Of a DNA stretch of 64,000 bases, positions 10,470 through 21,480 are shown piece by piece. The DNA lies in the NCBI GenBank assembly GCA_025200525.1, contig CM045761.1:139874223-139938222 (forward strand). Reading direction: 5' to 3'. The notes beneath the pieces are model-generated. The model worked only from the letters and a program-made list of their open reading frames with translations, made no database searches and had not been told where the DNA came from. This DNA is from Camellia lanceoleosa (lineage: Eukaryota > Streptophyta > Magnoliopsida > Ericales > Theaceae). The stretch's first letter is position 1; each line of letters opens with the position of its first letter. Both the position numbers and the translations under genes were made by a program.

Positions 10470-12102
10470 ATGTAATATTAGTAGCCTAAAATTGAAAGGG
10501 CAAATTACCCATAAGTCCTTTTTAAAAAGTGTATATTCTACTTAATCCCAAAATCTTTTGGATAGATCCAAAAGTCTTATGTACATTTATCTTCTCATCT
10601 TTCCCTACACATTACTCCTTCTTCTCTTTATCTCTATTTCTTTGGTATCAATGACAACCACGACCACGACCACGACTATGACCACACTTTCCTTATTTTC
10701 TTTCTCTTTCTAATCTACAGTCATTGAGGCGACCACCATTGATTGGGATTCATCGACAACCATCGAGTATCAACTCTTTACTTTGCATTCACTGACGGCG
10801 AAAGAGATGAGTTTCTGAAGAAAATGAGTAGATCTACTCAAGTCTAATGTAGATCTACTCAGATCTGAGTAGATCTACATTAGATCCGGCTATATCTAAA
10901 CTAAAAATTGGTTGCCAGAGTAAAAACATCTTTCTATATATGTCTCTTTCATTTGATCTCTCAATTTTTTTACTTTTTCTGTACTACACACTTCTATTTT
11001 TCTGTTATAATAGAGAAAATCTTTATGTTTTGAACAAGTTATTTTCAAATTTTAGTTCTGAGCGAAAAACTATAAAATTTCTGATTTCAATTTTTTAGTC
11101 TTTGAAATGAATCATTCTTTAAAACTGTAAAATTTTACAGTTTCATAACATATTTTTCAGTTTGATTAATAAGAATAAATGTTTAATTGAATCATACTTT
11201 GAAATTGTAACATTTTACAATTTCAAAACTTACTTTTCAATTTGATCAATATTGGAGATTATTTGCTTGAACCTTACAAAAATTGAAAAAGACATATATT
11301 TTTCCATTATTGTTGCTTGTTGTTCTTAGATTTTTTTTCTTTTTTCAGTTTATCAATATTTAGCATATTTTGCTATGTTTTTTCCCTTTAATTTGTCAGT
11401 TTATTTATTTTTTGGCAATATTCTAGACATTCTGGTGAGTCTCCAGCGATATTCTTGACGTCCAGCAAATATTCTAGATATTCAGACGACTTCCGGTGAT
11501 ATTCAGAACATTTCAACGATACTCCGGCAAATTTTCGGTGATATTCTAGTGACTTCCGAGTGATGTTGGCAAGTCTCCGATGATCGTCTAACGGAAATCC
11601 GATGGTGGTGGGATGCAAGCGTCTTTAAAATTATTTTTTTTTTCAAAAAAGAATTTTTTTTGTAACAATTAAAAATATGTAGGACTAATTGGTACAAATA
11701 TTTTATTTTGGGACTAAATTGATTATGAACTTTGTGTATGAAACTTATCAGTAAGTTCCCTAAATTGAAGTCCAGCCCAATATTCTTTACTTTCAACACA
11801 CAACACAAAAGGCCCAAAAAAATTTAGGGGTACAAATTTAATTATAAAATATAATGGGTGAAGTTTGTAAATAATAAAATCCTATCAATTTTATTTCCAG
11901 TGCATCATCTATCAGGGAATCTACAGTCCAGTAGGTTTTAAAATAACAATAATAATAATTCAAATATATTGAAAAATTTATAATATTAATTATTAATATT
12001 TATAAAGTTTATCATTAATATGTAATTTTGAAAAATCCCACTGACTTGTATTTTCCCCTTAACTATTCCAAATTACAAATACAACTCTTAGCTGGGAAGC
12101 AA
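10470..12102. other. intergenic, unassigned
   Basis: 10500-10800 has low-complexity ACCACGACC repeats. 11400-11620 has degenerate repeats of a CCGG(C/T)GATATTCT-type word. Neither resembles a gene. The 42-bp palindrome is listed separately. The rest is AT-rich. Confidence 0.35.
10843..10884. repeat. perfect 42-bp palindrome
   Basis: The two 21-bp halves are exact reverse complements around a central AGATCT (10861-10866), with no spacer. A second, shorter palindrome of the same words, GAGTAGATCTACTC, sits at 10826-10839. All are built from AGATCT and TAGATCTA words. Confidence 0.95.
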
Positions 12103-12168
12103 ATGGAGCGGGCGGCGAGTTCAATTCTACCCGCGACGAAGTAATGGTGCGGTATTGTATCACCGACG
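12103..12168 (+). other. possible orphan first exon (unrecognised)
   Basis: A locally GC-rich patch contains two ATGs (12103 and 12144) and ends in a good splice-donor-like sequence, GACG|GTGAGT at 12169, followed by pyrimidine- and T-rich DNA. The first ATG opens only 13 codons; the second opens MVRYCITDG across the donor. No downstream exon was found before the gypsy LTR at 12830. This could be the 5' exon of a gene broken by the retroelement, a non-coding RNA exon, or chance. Confidence 0.25.
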
Positions 12169-12829
12169 GTGAGTCCTCTCTCTCTGCCCTAAATCTATTT
12201 TTTGTGCTCTAATTACATTTTAAAATTCCTTGTTTATTTATTTATTTATTATTATTTCTTTATATATTTTCGAATTCATTGCTCTTTTTTGATTTGAAGG
12301 CTTTGTTTAATTTTGACTTATGCTTTAAATCTAATTTTAGTGTCCTAATTTTTTATCTAATTTTTTTTGGCAATAATTTTGTTAATTTTTGTTTAATTTA
12401 AACTTTGTCATACTTTTGTTTTGCTTAAATCACACATTGTCGTCAATTGTTGGTGAATTGTTGTGGCTGTTCTTTGGATTTTTTGCATACTTCCTAGTTC
12501 TTTCGCAAAGATAGCAAGTGAAATTTTGTTCATACACCTTACAAAATTTAAAATTATAATGTCCAAAGTAATTGGTTCATGAGTTTGAATAGAGACAATA
12601 CACATTAGAATTTTATTTTATTTTATTGGGACGAATCACACACTTATGAGTATGTTGACAAAATCATTTTCCATGATAGCTATTTATTTTTATTTTTTAT
12701 TTTATTTTTGAGTTGGTTTGGATGACTGAGTTTATTTGAGTTGATGTGAAATTATTATTGATGTGGAGAGTTAAAAATATCTTGCTAACTTTGGAATCCA
12801 GTGTAGTGTTGTTTGGACGGATGTGTGTC
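12169..12829. other. AT-rich sequence before the G1 LTR
   Basis: T-rich sequence with TTTA repeats near 12230-12260. If the orphan exon is real, this would be its intron. No acceptor followed by a recognisable exon was seen. Confidence 0.3.
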
Positions 12830-13021
12830 TATAGTGTCTCTGATTTAGACTAGACCCATTGTACATTTTGGATCAGGATTTCATTGTCTTATATAGTTAT
12901 TCATGTCTTGTTCCCCCTTATACCCCTTTGAGTTTGGCTTTTGGGTTGTGTTGGTTGTGTTTAGAACAAGTTGGTAGCTTTTTTTTTTTTCAAACTGTCG
13001 TTGCCTAGAATTTTGCTCCTA

Positions 13022-13311
13022 CGCTCAAGCGTCACTTCTTGCGTTCGAGCTGGCGCTCAAGCGATCTTTGTGAACTCTTAATACTTTTATAAGTTTGTAA
13101 AACTACTAGGAAGTGGTATTCTTCGCTTGAGCGAAACTTCTTACACTTGAGCAATCTTGGCTCGAGCGGCCCTTATTGCACTTGAGAGTTGGCTTTCTGT
13201 CTGTAAAACTACTAAGAGTTTATATTTCACGCTCGAACAAAGACTTCTTGTGCTTGAGTGGTCACATCTTTTGTGTCTATACGCTCGAACATCACTTCTT
13301 GCGCTCGAGCG
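13022..13311. promoter_or_regulatory. array of paired CGCTCGAGCG-type palindromes in the G1 LTR
   Basis: Degenerate sites start at 13022/13042, 13124/13144, 13159/13179, 13230/13251 and 13282/13302, with one extra at 13054. Spacing within pairs is 20, 20, 20, 21 and 20 bp. Several sites have decayed to CTTGAG or CTCAAG cores by transitions. A function is inferred only from conserved spacing across LTRs. Confidence 0.6.
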
Positions 13312-13417
13312 GTCTACGCGTATATCAGTCCGTAAAAGTCATTTTTTATATCACTTTTTCATCTCTCTCTCTCTAAATATTTCAAAACCTTAAGTTGAGA
13401 CCCTCTCTCTAAGACTC

Positions 13418-13421
<4 letters not shown>

Positions 13422-13457
<36 letters not shown>
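13422..13457. repeat. (CT)n microsatellite
   Basis: About 18 uninterrupted CT repeats inside the G1 5' LTR. Equivalent pyrimidine tracts occur at 40101-40159 in the G2 3' LTR. Confidence 0.97.
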
Positions 13458-13459
<2 letters not shown>

Positions 13460-16304
13460 GTCCTACTCTTTTTATAAGTTTTAACTTGGCTATTTGTTAT
13501 TTCTAATCAATATTGAGATTTTGAAAGATTTAGAACAAATCTAGGGTTTTAGGGAAAAAACAAAAGAGGAGTTTTTCACATGGATTCTTGGAAATGATTT
13601 TGATGTTGGAAATAATGTTGAGTTGGAAAGAAATGGTTGATTTTGATACTTAGGATTGATTTTGGAAAGAAAGGGAATTTTATCCTAAATGCCTCAAATA
13701 TTGATCTTGTATAAATAATGAAATTGAGGTTGAAATTATGAAATTGGATTGGTATTGATGATGATGGTAGAGTTAGATATATATTATCACCTACCTCTTG
13801 AAATTTGAAAAGTTTATTTTTATGGAATATTAATTATCTGTTTAGAAATATCGGTTTTGGGCTATCGGTGGAAGATAGTTATGATTGTTGTAGAAATTGC
13901 ATGAGAATTAGGGGAATTGAAACTATTTCTTATTCATTTGCATTGGCCATTATTTTATAATTATGCATTGTAATTGTATATTGTTTTGAAGAAATGGGTG
14001 AATCTAGAAAGGAGTGGTTGTTACATCAAATACGTTGGCTTGTGTATCCAGGGTGAAAGTCCCGAAAACCGCGCATATACCTGGATGCTGATCCTGCGGA
14101 TGAAATATCTGTAAAATGGCAATAGTAGTGCTTGTATAGCCTACGTTTATATGGGTGCCGGTTTACGGTTTCCCGCGGACGAAATTTTCTTGAAATGTGA
14201 TCCTTACTTTAGAGATTCCTTGAGATATGATTAACTGCCCTGTGTTTCCATTGAAAGAAGAGTGTTTTATGAATCATGATATTATCCCAGCATTGCATAA
14301 TTTTGAAAGAGATATAAAATGCTTTCGGTACGTGAATTGCATATGCATCCACCTTATAGCTTTGTTAAGATTCATACGCCGTGTTGGTTTAGTTTTACTA
14401 GGTTTTGACTCACCCTATGTGGGAAAAACATTTCTAGTACTGATGATATGCTTCCGCCAAGGCAACAACTTGGGAAGACTTGGAGCAAAAGCTTTTTTTG
14501 TGTATTTACTATATTTGTTTTTGTACAAGCCAAGGGTTTTAACTGTATTGGGCTTAAGTCCACTTTTGTTGTAACCAAACTCTGTCTTGGAAAGTCGTAA
14601 GCCTTTAGGGCATTTATTATCTATTTTGTTTTCATATCTTATCCCTCGTTGTAAAGTATGCTATAGATTCAGGGATATGCTTATGAATGTATATCTGCAT
14701 ATGTCACTCTTTTGTAAACTCAACTAAAATTAATGAAAGATAATTACTCATGTCAGTTCAGTTATTTAATGTATATAATGGATGGTCTATTGCCTATTAT
14801 TTCAGGGCGTTACAACTTGGATATTAGAGTGTACCGGGTTTAAGTACTTTCAGTACGTGGGAAGTCATTATTAGCACAATGGGTTTGTCTTGCTTGATAA
14901 AGATATTTGCATGTATGGTATGGTATGCTATGTGATAATAAGCTTATGTGGCTATATGGGTATGGGATTTAATTTTCAAGATATCGATTGGATCTATGGG
15001 TTTCTAGAAGTCCTATTAGAAGAGCATTTGATCATTGCTATTTCTAATTGGAACTCTGATAATGTCGCAGGACGATCATTATCTAGAAAGAAAATTCATA
15101 TGTGTTTATGTGATTATGTGCTTATGTGGAGTGAATTAATTGTTGTCTATCGCTTTAGGACGCGAGTAAGTTAGCTTCGGCACATTTGTAAATGTTCTAA
15201 TCTCATTTGTTATATTCATTAGGATGTCAAGATGTAGACGTGGACGTGGACATGGTGGTTGTGATACCCATGTTCCGTATTATGCTAATTGGTCCTTAAT
15301 TTGTATATGATTATGTGTTTGTTATGGTTTTGTATGCCATTGTGTGAAAATATGTGGTTTTGAATTTCTATCTGTTCACCGTAGGAATATCTGTTTGATT
15401 TTATCGCTTCGAAAATTAAATTGGAGGCCTTATCGGCCACAGAACCCGAAATTGGTTACGCCATTGTGATTGGCATAATTTTTAGAGCCTACGGTGAAAT
15501 TTAATTGAAAAACTGATTCAGGCCAGATTAAATTGATTTAATTAATGAATTAGTGCCATATTATTTATTATTATTAAACTTGATTAGTGGGCTTATACAT
15601 AAGGGCCATTACACTTCAATTCTTCTCCTTTATAACACTTTGGCTGATTTTGAACTCAAGAATAGAGAGAGAGAGGGTCGGCCTTAGAGAGAGAAGGGGG
15701 AGAGTTGTGTGGTTTTGGCTCAAGGCTTGGGAATCTTGAAGATTAAGTCCAAGAATCGACTGGGGTTTGGAAGATTAAACTCCTAGGTGAGTAAATTCAT
15801 GAGATTGAACTTGTAATTTTGTGAATTAAAGATTAATTGGTGATCAAGAACAAGAGTTGTGCTACAATTGATGAATTTGAAGCTAATGTGCACATGCATG
15901 TGTAGGATCACCATGATTTTGCATAATCAAGCATGTATTAAGTTGAATATGGAAATGTGAGTGTTGAATCATACATGCAAACATGTTTTTGTTGAGCTCC
16001 ATGAGAATGAACACCATTTGCATTATTTGGAATGGAAATGAAGTCAAGATTAGTATGCATGTTTGAATAATTAACGATAGGAGCTTTGAATGCATGAATG
16101 TGTATGATAGAATTGAGTTTGAACTAAATTGAGCCATACATGTATTTGATTTATGAAATTGGGCTCCATGAAGATGTGTTTTGGTGTTTATACCATGTTA
16201 GTACAAGTATATATGAAATTGGAGCCATTAAAGGCAAGAAATGATGGTTTGAATGTTGAAGGGAGCCCAAGAACTCAATCTGGAAAACCTAGAAATTTTA
16301 TGTC

Positions 16305-16528
16305 CGCTCGAGCGGGGAACCTGCCGCTCGAGCGTGATTTTCGTGCTCCCAGCATTTTTGCAGACTTGGATGTCCGCTCGAGCGGGTAATTTCACGCTCG
16401 AGCGGGGAGCCTTTTAGACAGGACTTCCGCTCGAGCTCCCTATTTCACGCTCGAGCGTATTTTTGACGCAACCAGCAGTTTAGTAGGCCTTAAGGGTTCG
16501 CTCGAGCGGGGAAGTCCACGCTCGAGCG
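16305..16528. promoter_or_regulatory. four exact 20-bp-spaced pairs of CGCTCGAGCG
   Basis: Sites start at 16305/16325, 16375/16395, 16428/16448 and 16499/16519; the distance within every pair is exactly 20 bp. Seven of eight sites are the perfect 10-bp palindrome; 16428 ends in T. Pair-to-pair distances are 70, 53 and 71 bp. Of the LTRs with this motif it is the least decayed. A protein-binding or structural role is inference. Confidence 0.85.
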
Positions 16529-16849
16529 GGGACCCTGTTTTACTGAAATTTTGTTTATGCATTCTGTGTTCTGTTTTTCGTTCCCTTTCACTTCCAAGCA
16601 CTCTTAGGCATGCATTGAGCATTGTAATTGAATTAAAGAGATAAGAATGAAGCCTAAAAAGGAATATGTGAACTAAAGAACGGATTGAATTAATTGTAAC
16701 CCATATGTGTTATGTGATATGTAGGGTCAAACTCCAGGGCAAATCCACAAGCCGATCACTGTGAGTAATATCTGACATATGTTATTGTCCAATTGCTACT
16801 TTTATGTAAGTTTTGTAAAGTTCATTAATTTGAATTTGAATGGTGGACA

Positions 16850-17415
16850 CAGTTTGATATAAAAGGCCTATGAGCCAGTTTGATATGAAAGGCCTATGAG
16901 CCAGTTTGAAATGAAAGTTCGAAAGGCTTAAATGCCAGTTTGAAAGGAAAGTTTGAAAGGCTTAAATGCCGGTTTGATATAACAAGTTTGAAAGGCTTAA
17001 ATGCCAGTTTGAAAGGCTTAAATACCGGTTTGATATAACAAGTTTGAAAGGCTTAAATGCCAGTTTGAAATGAAAGTTTGAAAGGTCGAAAGACCAGTTT
17101 GACACGAAAGTGTATATGGGCCGAAGGCCGTTTGACACGAAAGTTTATATGGGCCGAAAGCCGTTTGATAAAATGTGGGTCGAAGGCCGATTGATAAAAT
17201 GTGGTTCGGAGGCCGTTTGATAAAATGTGGGCTGAAGGCCAATTGATAAAATGTGGGCCGGAGGCCGTTTGATAAACTATGGGCCGAAGGCCGATTGATA
17301 AAATGTGGACCGGAGGCCGTTTGATATAAATGTGGGTTGAAGGCCGATTGACATAGACGATTGGGCCAAAGGCCGATGGACATGAATGAATTGGGCCCGA
17401 GGCCGTATGATATGT
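16850..17415. repeat. minisatellite with 26-bp period and alternating 52-bp dimer
   Basis: From 17165 to 17321 the word TTGATA recurs at 17165, 17191, 17217, 17243, 17269, 17295 and 17321, exactly every 26 bp, with unit GTTTGATAAAATGTGGGCCG plus six bases. Alternate units read G/ATTGATA versus GTTTGATA, giving a 52-bp higher-order dimer. The upstream part (16850-17110) has related, less regular units with GAAAGGCTTAAATGCC. It lies within the 15260-18002 solo LTR. Confidence 0.92.
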
Positions 17416-18933
17416 TTGGAACCTCAGTTACTTAACTTACATATGTCTATGTATGTATGTATTAGTTAGAAATGCAAATTGGGCCCAAAGCCGTTTGATG
17501 TATATTGTTCCAATGTGTATTCTTTATTTGATATTATTCACTGGGCTTTCACTCACGCTCATTCATGTGTTTGTAGGTGAGCTAAGAGAGGTCCAGACCC
17601 AGCCTCAGGGAAGTCAGTTTGGAACAACTAAGGTTTTGAGGAGTCAGCCCTTGCGTCTCACGCACGAGACACGTCTTCGCCCCTTTTGTTATGTATTTAT
17701 ATTTTGTCAGGTTGGCGAAGTCTTTGAATGTGTTTGTATGTAGTTTTGTTTAGCTGACTTAGATTTGAGTGATCCTGTTTGTACAGAATTTTATGTTATT
17801 GCATTTTCTGATGTGAGTTATTAACGTATGTATGTAATGATGTGCATATAAGCACGGCTCTATGGACAAAGTTTTAATTGCTTCCGTTTGGCCCCCATGA
17901 ACTCTGTTAAAATACGTTTGGTTTGGTTTGAGGCCGTAGGTAATCTCATGATTACTGGCCGGTCATATCCTTAATCCACGGAGGCAGGTTCGGGTCGTGA
18001 CAGTGGTGGTAGCTGTGGTAGGCTTAGACGGCATGAGCTGCCATTACCGGATGAAATTCCGAGACAAGAGAAAGGAGTTGGTTAGGCAAATGTGGCTGAA
18101 CCAGTTGGTTAGCAAGCCATGGGCGCTTTGGCCTATGAAATGGCCAAAGCCTAGCAGGAATCCATGGACATTCTCAAGGCTGAGAATTAAGTCCAGGCCC
18201 AAGTAGTTGAGGCAGGGCCGTCATTCTTGAAGAGGGAATTCCTCCAGTCTAATCCGGACGAGTTTTTGGGTGATCTTAAGAAGCCACTGAAAGCAGATGA
18301 GTGGTTAGAACAAATGGTGAAGACGTTTGAGATGCTTGACATCAAAGACAATGGGCTGAGAGTGACCTTGGCATCCTTCCAACTGACAGGAGATGCGGAT
18401 TAATAGTGGAAGTATGCACATGGGAGCATTGAGGTGACTTGGGAGGCTTTTGTCAATGCCTTTCAAGATAAGTTCTTACCCTCCACTACTAGGGAGAAGT
18501 TGAGAGATCAGTTTCTGAAGCTCAAGTAGCTTAGCTTGCCAGTAGCTGAGTTTAAAGTAGCTTTCACAAGCCTCTCTAGATTTGCATCGAAACTCATGGC
18601 GACAGAGGAATGCCGTTGTATCGAGTTCGAGAAGAGATTGAGGATCTGACTTCTTTTCAAAGTAGCTGGGTCAATGATTAGAGACTACGGACGCCTTGTG
18701 GAGGCAGCGTCTCATCTTGAGATCCTAGTTCAGGCAAAGGAGGAGTGGATGAGGGGCTCCAGAAGGAGTCAGGAGGTTCAGGGGTAGAGTCGAAATAGTA
18801 AGAGGTAGGGAGGTCCCGCTCTATAGCAGTCCCAGGCTGCACAGTCTAGATCCACCTTTCCTATGTCGAGTTCGGGTTCAAGGAGAGGTAATCATGGACG
18901 CTTTGAAAACACAAAGTCTTACAAATTACTAGA

Positions 18934-19264
18934 GGTGCTTGCAGTTTGGCGGTTTGGTTACAGCCAAATGAACCTCAAATCCTCCATCCGTCCAAAACTA
19001 GGCAGATTAGAAAAAATCAATCTGTAACCGTCTGCTCGTCATCACGCATCCGTCCAAAATGCGGACGGATCAATTGGGTTCGATCGGTTTGGGCGGATCG
19101 ATATATCCGTTGCTCACCCCTAACCCCAATATGTTTTTCGAGAGATTATTTAATATATTTTACACCATTCACTTCATTATATTTATCATGTGATCACTCA
19201 AAAATAAACATAAATTTATTATTTTAATCAATAAAAATATAATTGGAACACTTTATCCGTGAAA
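18934..19264. mobile_element. 331-bp insertion in G1 gag, hAT-like end motifs
   Basis: It is flanked by TACTAGA at 18927-18933 and 19265-19271, and gag homology resumes on each side. Near its left side is AGAGGTGCTTGCAG and internally, near 19118-19130, CTCACCCCTA; these resemble a TAGGGGTGAGCA-type hAT end pair. The right terminus does not mirror the left, so it may be a hAT MITE with extra sequence. Confidence 0.55.
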
Positions 19265-19600
19265 TACTAGATAATTGTTTCAAATGTGGCCAGTTGGGTC
19301 ACAAATCACTAGCTTGCCCGCAGAGAGGAGGGCAATAGTCCGCATCGATAGTGGCTCATTCTCAAAGCTAGAGTCAGTGGAGAGGGTAACCGCTTACCTA
19401 TTACCAGTGTGGACAGTCAGGGCATGTGAGGAGGTTTTACCCTCAGTCAGGTAGCACACCTGGTGCATCTGGTTCGAGGCAGACACAAAACCACCAGTCC
19501 GCACAGTCAGCACAGGCCTCGAAGGCCAATTAGGGAGCCTCTTCGGCTCAGTCAGTGCACCGGACTTATGCTCCAAGGGGTGAGCAGGTGGAACAGAGAC

Positions 19601-21480
19601 CTATAGGGCGTGTGTATATTGTTACCTCACCAAACTTAGTGCCAACGCCTTCAGTTATGAAAGGTACTTTCTTGTTATGCAATTCTACTGCAATGTGTTG
19701 ATTGATACGGGTGTATCCTATTATTTTATTTTGTTTGCATTTACATCAGCATTGGGGTTAGAATTGGCTCGGTTAGCATCTTCACTCAGTGTAAAGTCAC
19801 CTATTGGTAATGAGATTGTTTTAGAACAGGGGTGTTAGGGTTGTGAGATAGAGGTTGTCGGTCCCCAATTTTCTTTTGCATTTGTGTTGATTGACATGTC
19901 AAGTTTTGATGCTATATTGGGTATGGACTGGTTGTCATCGTATCGAGCTATCATAGATTGTTACCATCAGAGGGTTATTGTATGTACCTTGAGCAGTGAT
20001 TGTTTTTACTTCATTGGGGACAGAGCCGATACAGCTTCATCACTAGTATGTGATCTGCAAGGTCGGAGTGAGCTTAGTTGTCTTCTTGAAAAGTTCTTGG
20101 GTAGTGAGATGAAGTTCGAGTTGATTTGCCAAGGGTAATTTGTGAATATCCGGATGTTTTTTCTAAGGATCTCATTAGTTTACCACCTCATTGTGAGATT
20201 GAGTTCTCTATTGACTTAGTGCCGGCACGACACCGATTTCTATAGCACTGTATAGATTTGCACTTACTGAGTTGAGTGAGTTGAAGATTCAATTCTAAGA
20301 ATTGCTAGATAAGGGTTTTATTCGCCCCCAGTACATCGCCTTGGGGAACACCGGCTCTCTTTGCCAGGAAGAAGGATGACACATTGCGACTTTGTATAGA
20401 TTATCAGAAATTAAACCAGGTAACTGTTAAGAACAAATACCCAATGCCTTGTATAGATGATTTGTTTGATCAGTTGAAGGGATCTTGTTATGTCTCTCAG
20501 ATAGACTTGAGGTCGGGTTATCACTAGTTGAGGATAAGGGAGGAAGATATCCAGAAGACGACATTCCGTGCACAGTATGGCCATTATGAGTTTCTAGTGA
20601 TGCCTTTTGGGTTAATCAACACACCGGCCATGTTTATGGATTTGATGAACCGAATCTTCCGTGAGTTCTTAGACCGCTTTGTAGTCGTCTTTGTGGACGA
20701 TATTTTGATTTACTCACCATCTGAGGCAAAGCACGAAGAACACTTGCAAGTTGTGCTTGAGTTGCTTAGAGCCCACGAGTTGTATGTTAAGTTTGGAAAG
20801 TGTGAATTCTGGTTGAAAGAAGTTAAGTTCTTAGGCCACGTAGTATCCAGGGAATGATTAACTGTAGACTCTTCTAAGATAGAAGCAGTGTAATATTGGG
20901 AACAACCCAGGAATGCCTTTGAGATTTGTAGTTTCTTGGGGTTGGCTAGGTATTATCGTCAGTTTGTGAAGGATTTCTCTAAGTTAGCCTCACATTTGAC
21001 TAGACTAACAAGAAAGGAAATCAAGTTTACGTGGAATGAGACTTGTGAGAAGTCTTTTCAAGAGTTTTAGGTTAGACTTACCATTGTTCCAGTGTTGATT
21101 ATTCCGGAGAGGGGTTTGGGCTATTCTGTTTATTGTGATGCTTCACGGGGAGGTTTGGGTTGTGTTTTGATGCAAGAGGGAAATGTAGTAGCTTATGACT
21201 CACGTCAATTGAAAACATATAAGAGGAACTACCTTACCCATAATTTAGAATTAGCAGTTGTGATCTTCGTTTTGAAAATTTGGAGGCATTACCTTTATAG
21301 TGAGAAGTTTGAGGTGCTTTATGATCATAAGAATTTAAAATATCTATTCTCACAGAAAGACCTGAATTTGAGGCAAAGGAAGTGGATGGAATTTATGGAG
21401 GATTACGATTTTGAGTTGTACTATCATCCAAGAAAAGCCAATGTAGTGGCTGATGTCTTGAGTAGAAAGTCCTTTAGCAG
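19601..21480 (+). pseudogene. protease, reverse transcriptase and RNase H of gypsy G1
   Basis: Protease: LIDTG with the catalytic DTG at 19704-19712, followed by [65 protein letters not shown] and the catalytic FVDD (about 20690-20701), then [14 protein letters not shown]. RNase [58 protein letters not shown] and [12 protein letters not shown]. Catalytic residues are largely present, but in-frame stops interrupt it (for example SGYH-stop-LR at about 20524, and after VVSRE at 20858). It is typical of the Tekay/Del branch of chromoviruses. Confidence 0.88.

Larger units (their letters stand above)
12830..14814 (+). mobile_element. 5' LTR of gypsy element G1
   Basis: The right border is TTACA at 14814, directly before a decayed primer-binding site. 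The left border is set by alignment with the related 3' LTR start at 46265 (TATAACG... there, TATAGTG... here, both derivable from TGTAACG). It contains the palindrome array 13022-13311 and a CT microsatellite (13422-13457). The block near 14040-14200 (GTGCTTGTATAGCCTAC) recurs in the 46265-53394 LTR at about 52770. Confidence 0.7.
15260..18002. mobile_element. 2743-bp solo LTR inserted in G1 gag
   Basis: Ends are TGTGATACCC ... GGGTCGTGACA (TG...CA), with a perfect 5-bp target duplication GTGGT at 15255-15259 and 18003-18007. There is no coding region, PBS or polypurine tract. It contains a palindrome-pair array (16305-16528) and a minisatellite (16850-17415). Such a long solo LTR implies a large parent element removed by LTR-LTR recombination. 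The gag frame is readable on either side, showing it inserted into an existing G1. Confidence 0.93.
15224..19600 (+). pseudogene. gag of gypsy G1, split by a solo LTR
   Basis: The frame starts MSRCRRGRGHGG at 15224 and is interrupted after 12 codons by the 15260-18002 solo LTR. It resumes at 18003. A retrotransposon gag domain follows: FFKREFLQSNPDEFLG, ADEWLEQMVKTFEML, VTWEAFVNAFQDKFLP and ATEECRCIEFEKRL. Stops interrupt it at several points, for example where DWWKYAHGS is expected (reads D-stop-WWKYAHGS). A CCHC zinc knuckle, CFKCGQLGHKSLAC, is intact near 19276. A second one (about 19400, YQCGQSGHVRRFY) has lost its first and last cysteines to Tyr. Gag packages element RNA in cytoplasmic virus-like particles; this copy cannot encode a continuous protein. 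Confidence 0.82.

Noticed and set aside
17018..17383. 121-codon minus-strand ORF with repeated RPTFYQ and FGPY peptides
   Set aside because: It is a translation of the 26-bp minisatellite; 26 is not a multiple of 3, and the frame survives only by chance.
18946..19227. 93-codon plus-strand ORF in G1 gag
   Set aside because: It lies entirely within the 331-bp hAT-like insertion and has no domain.
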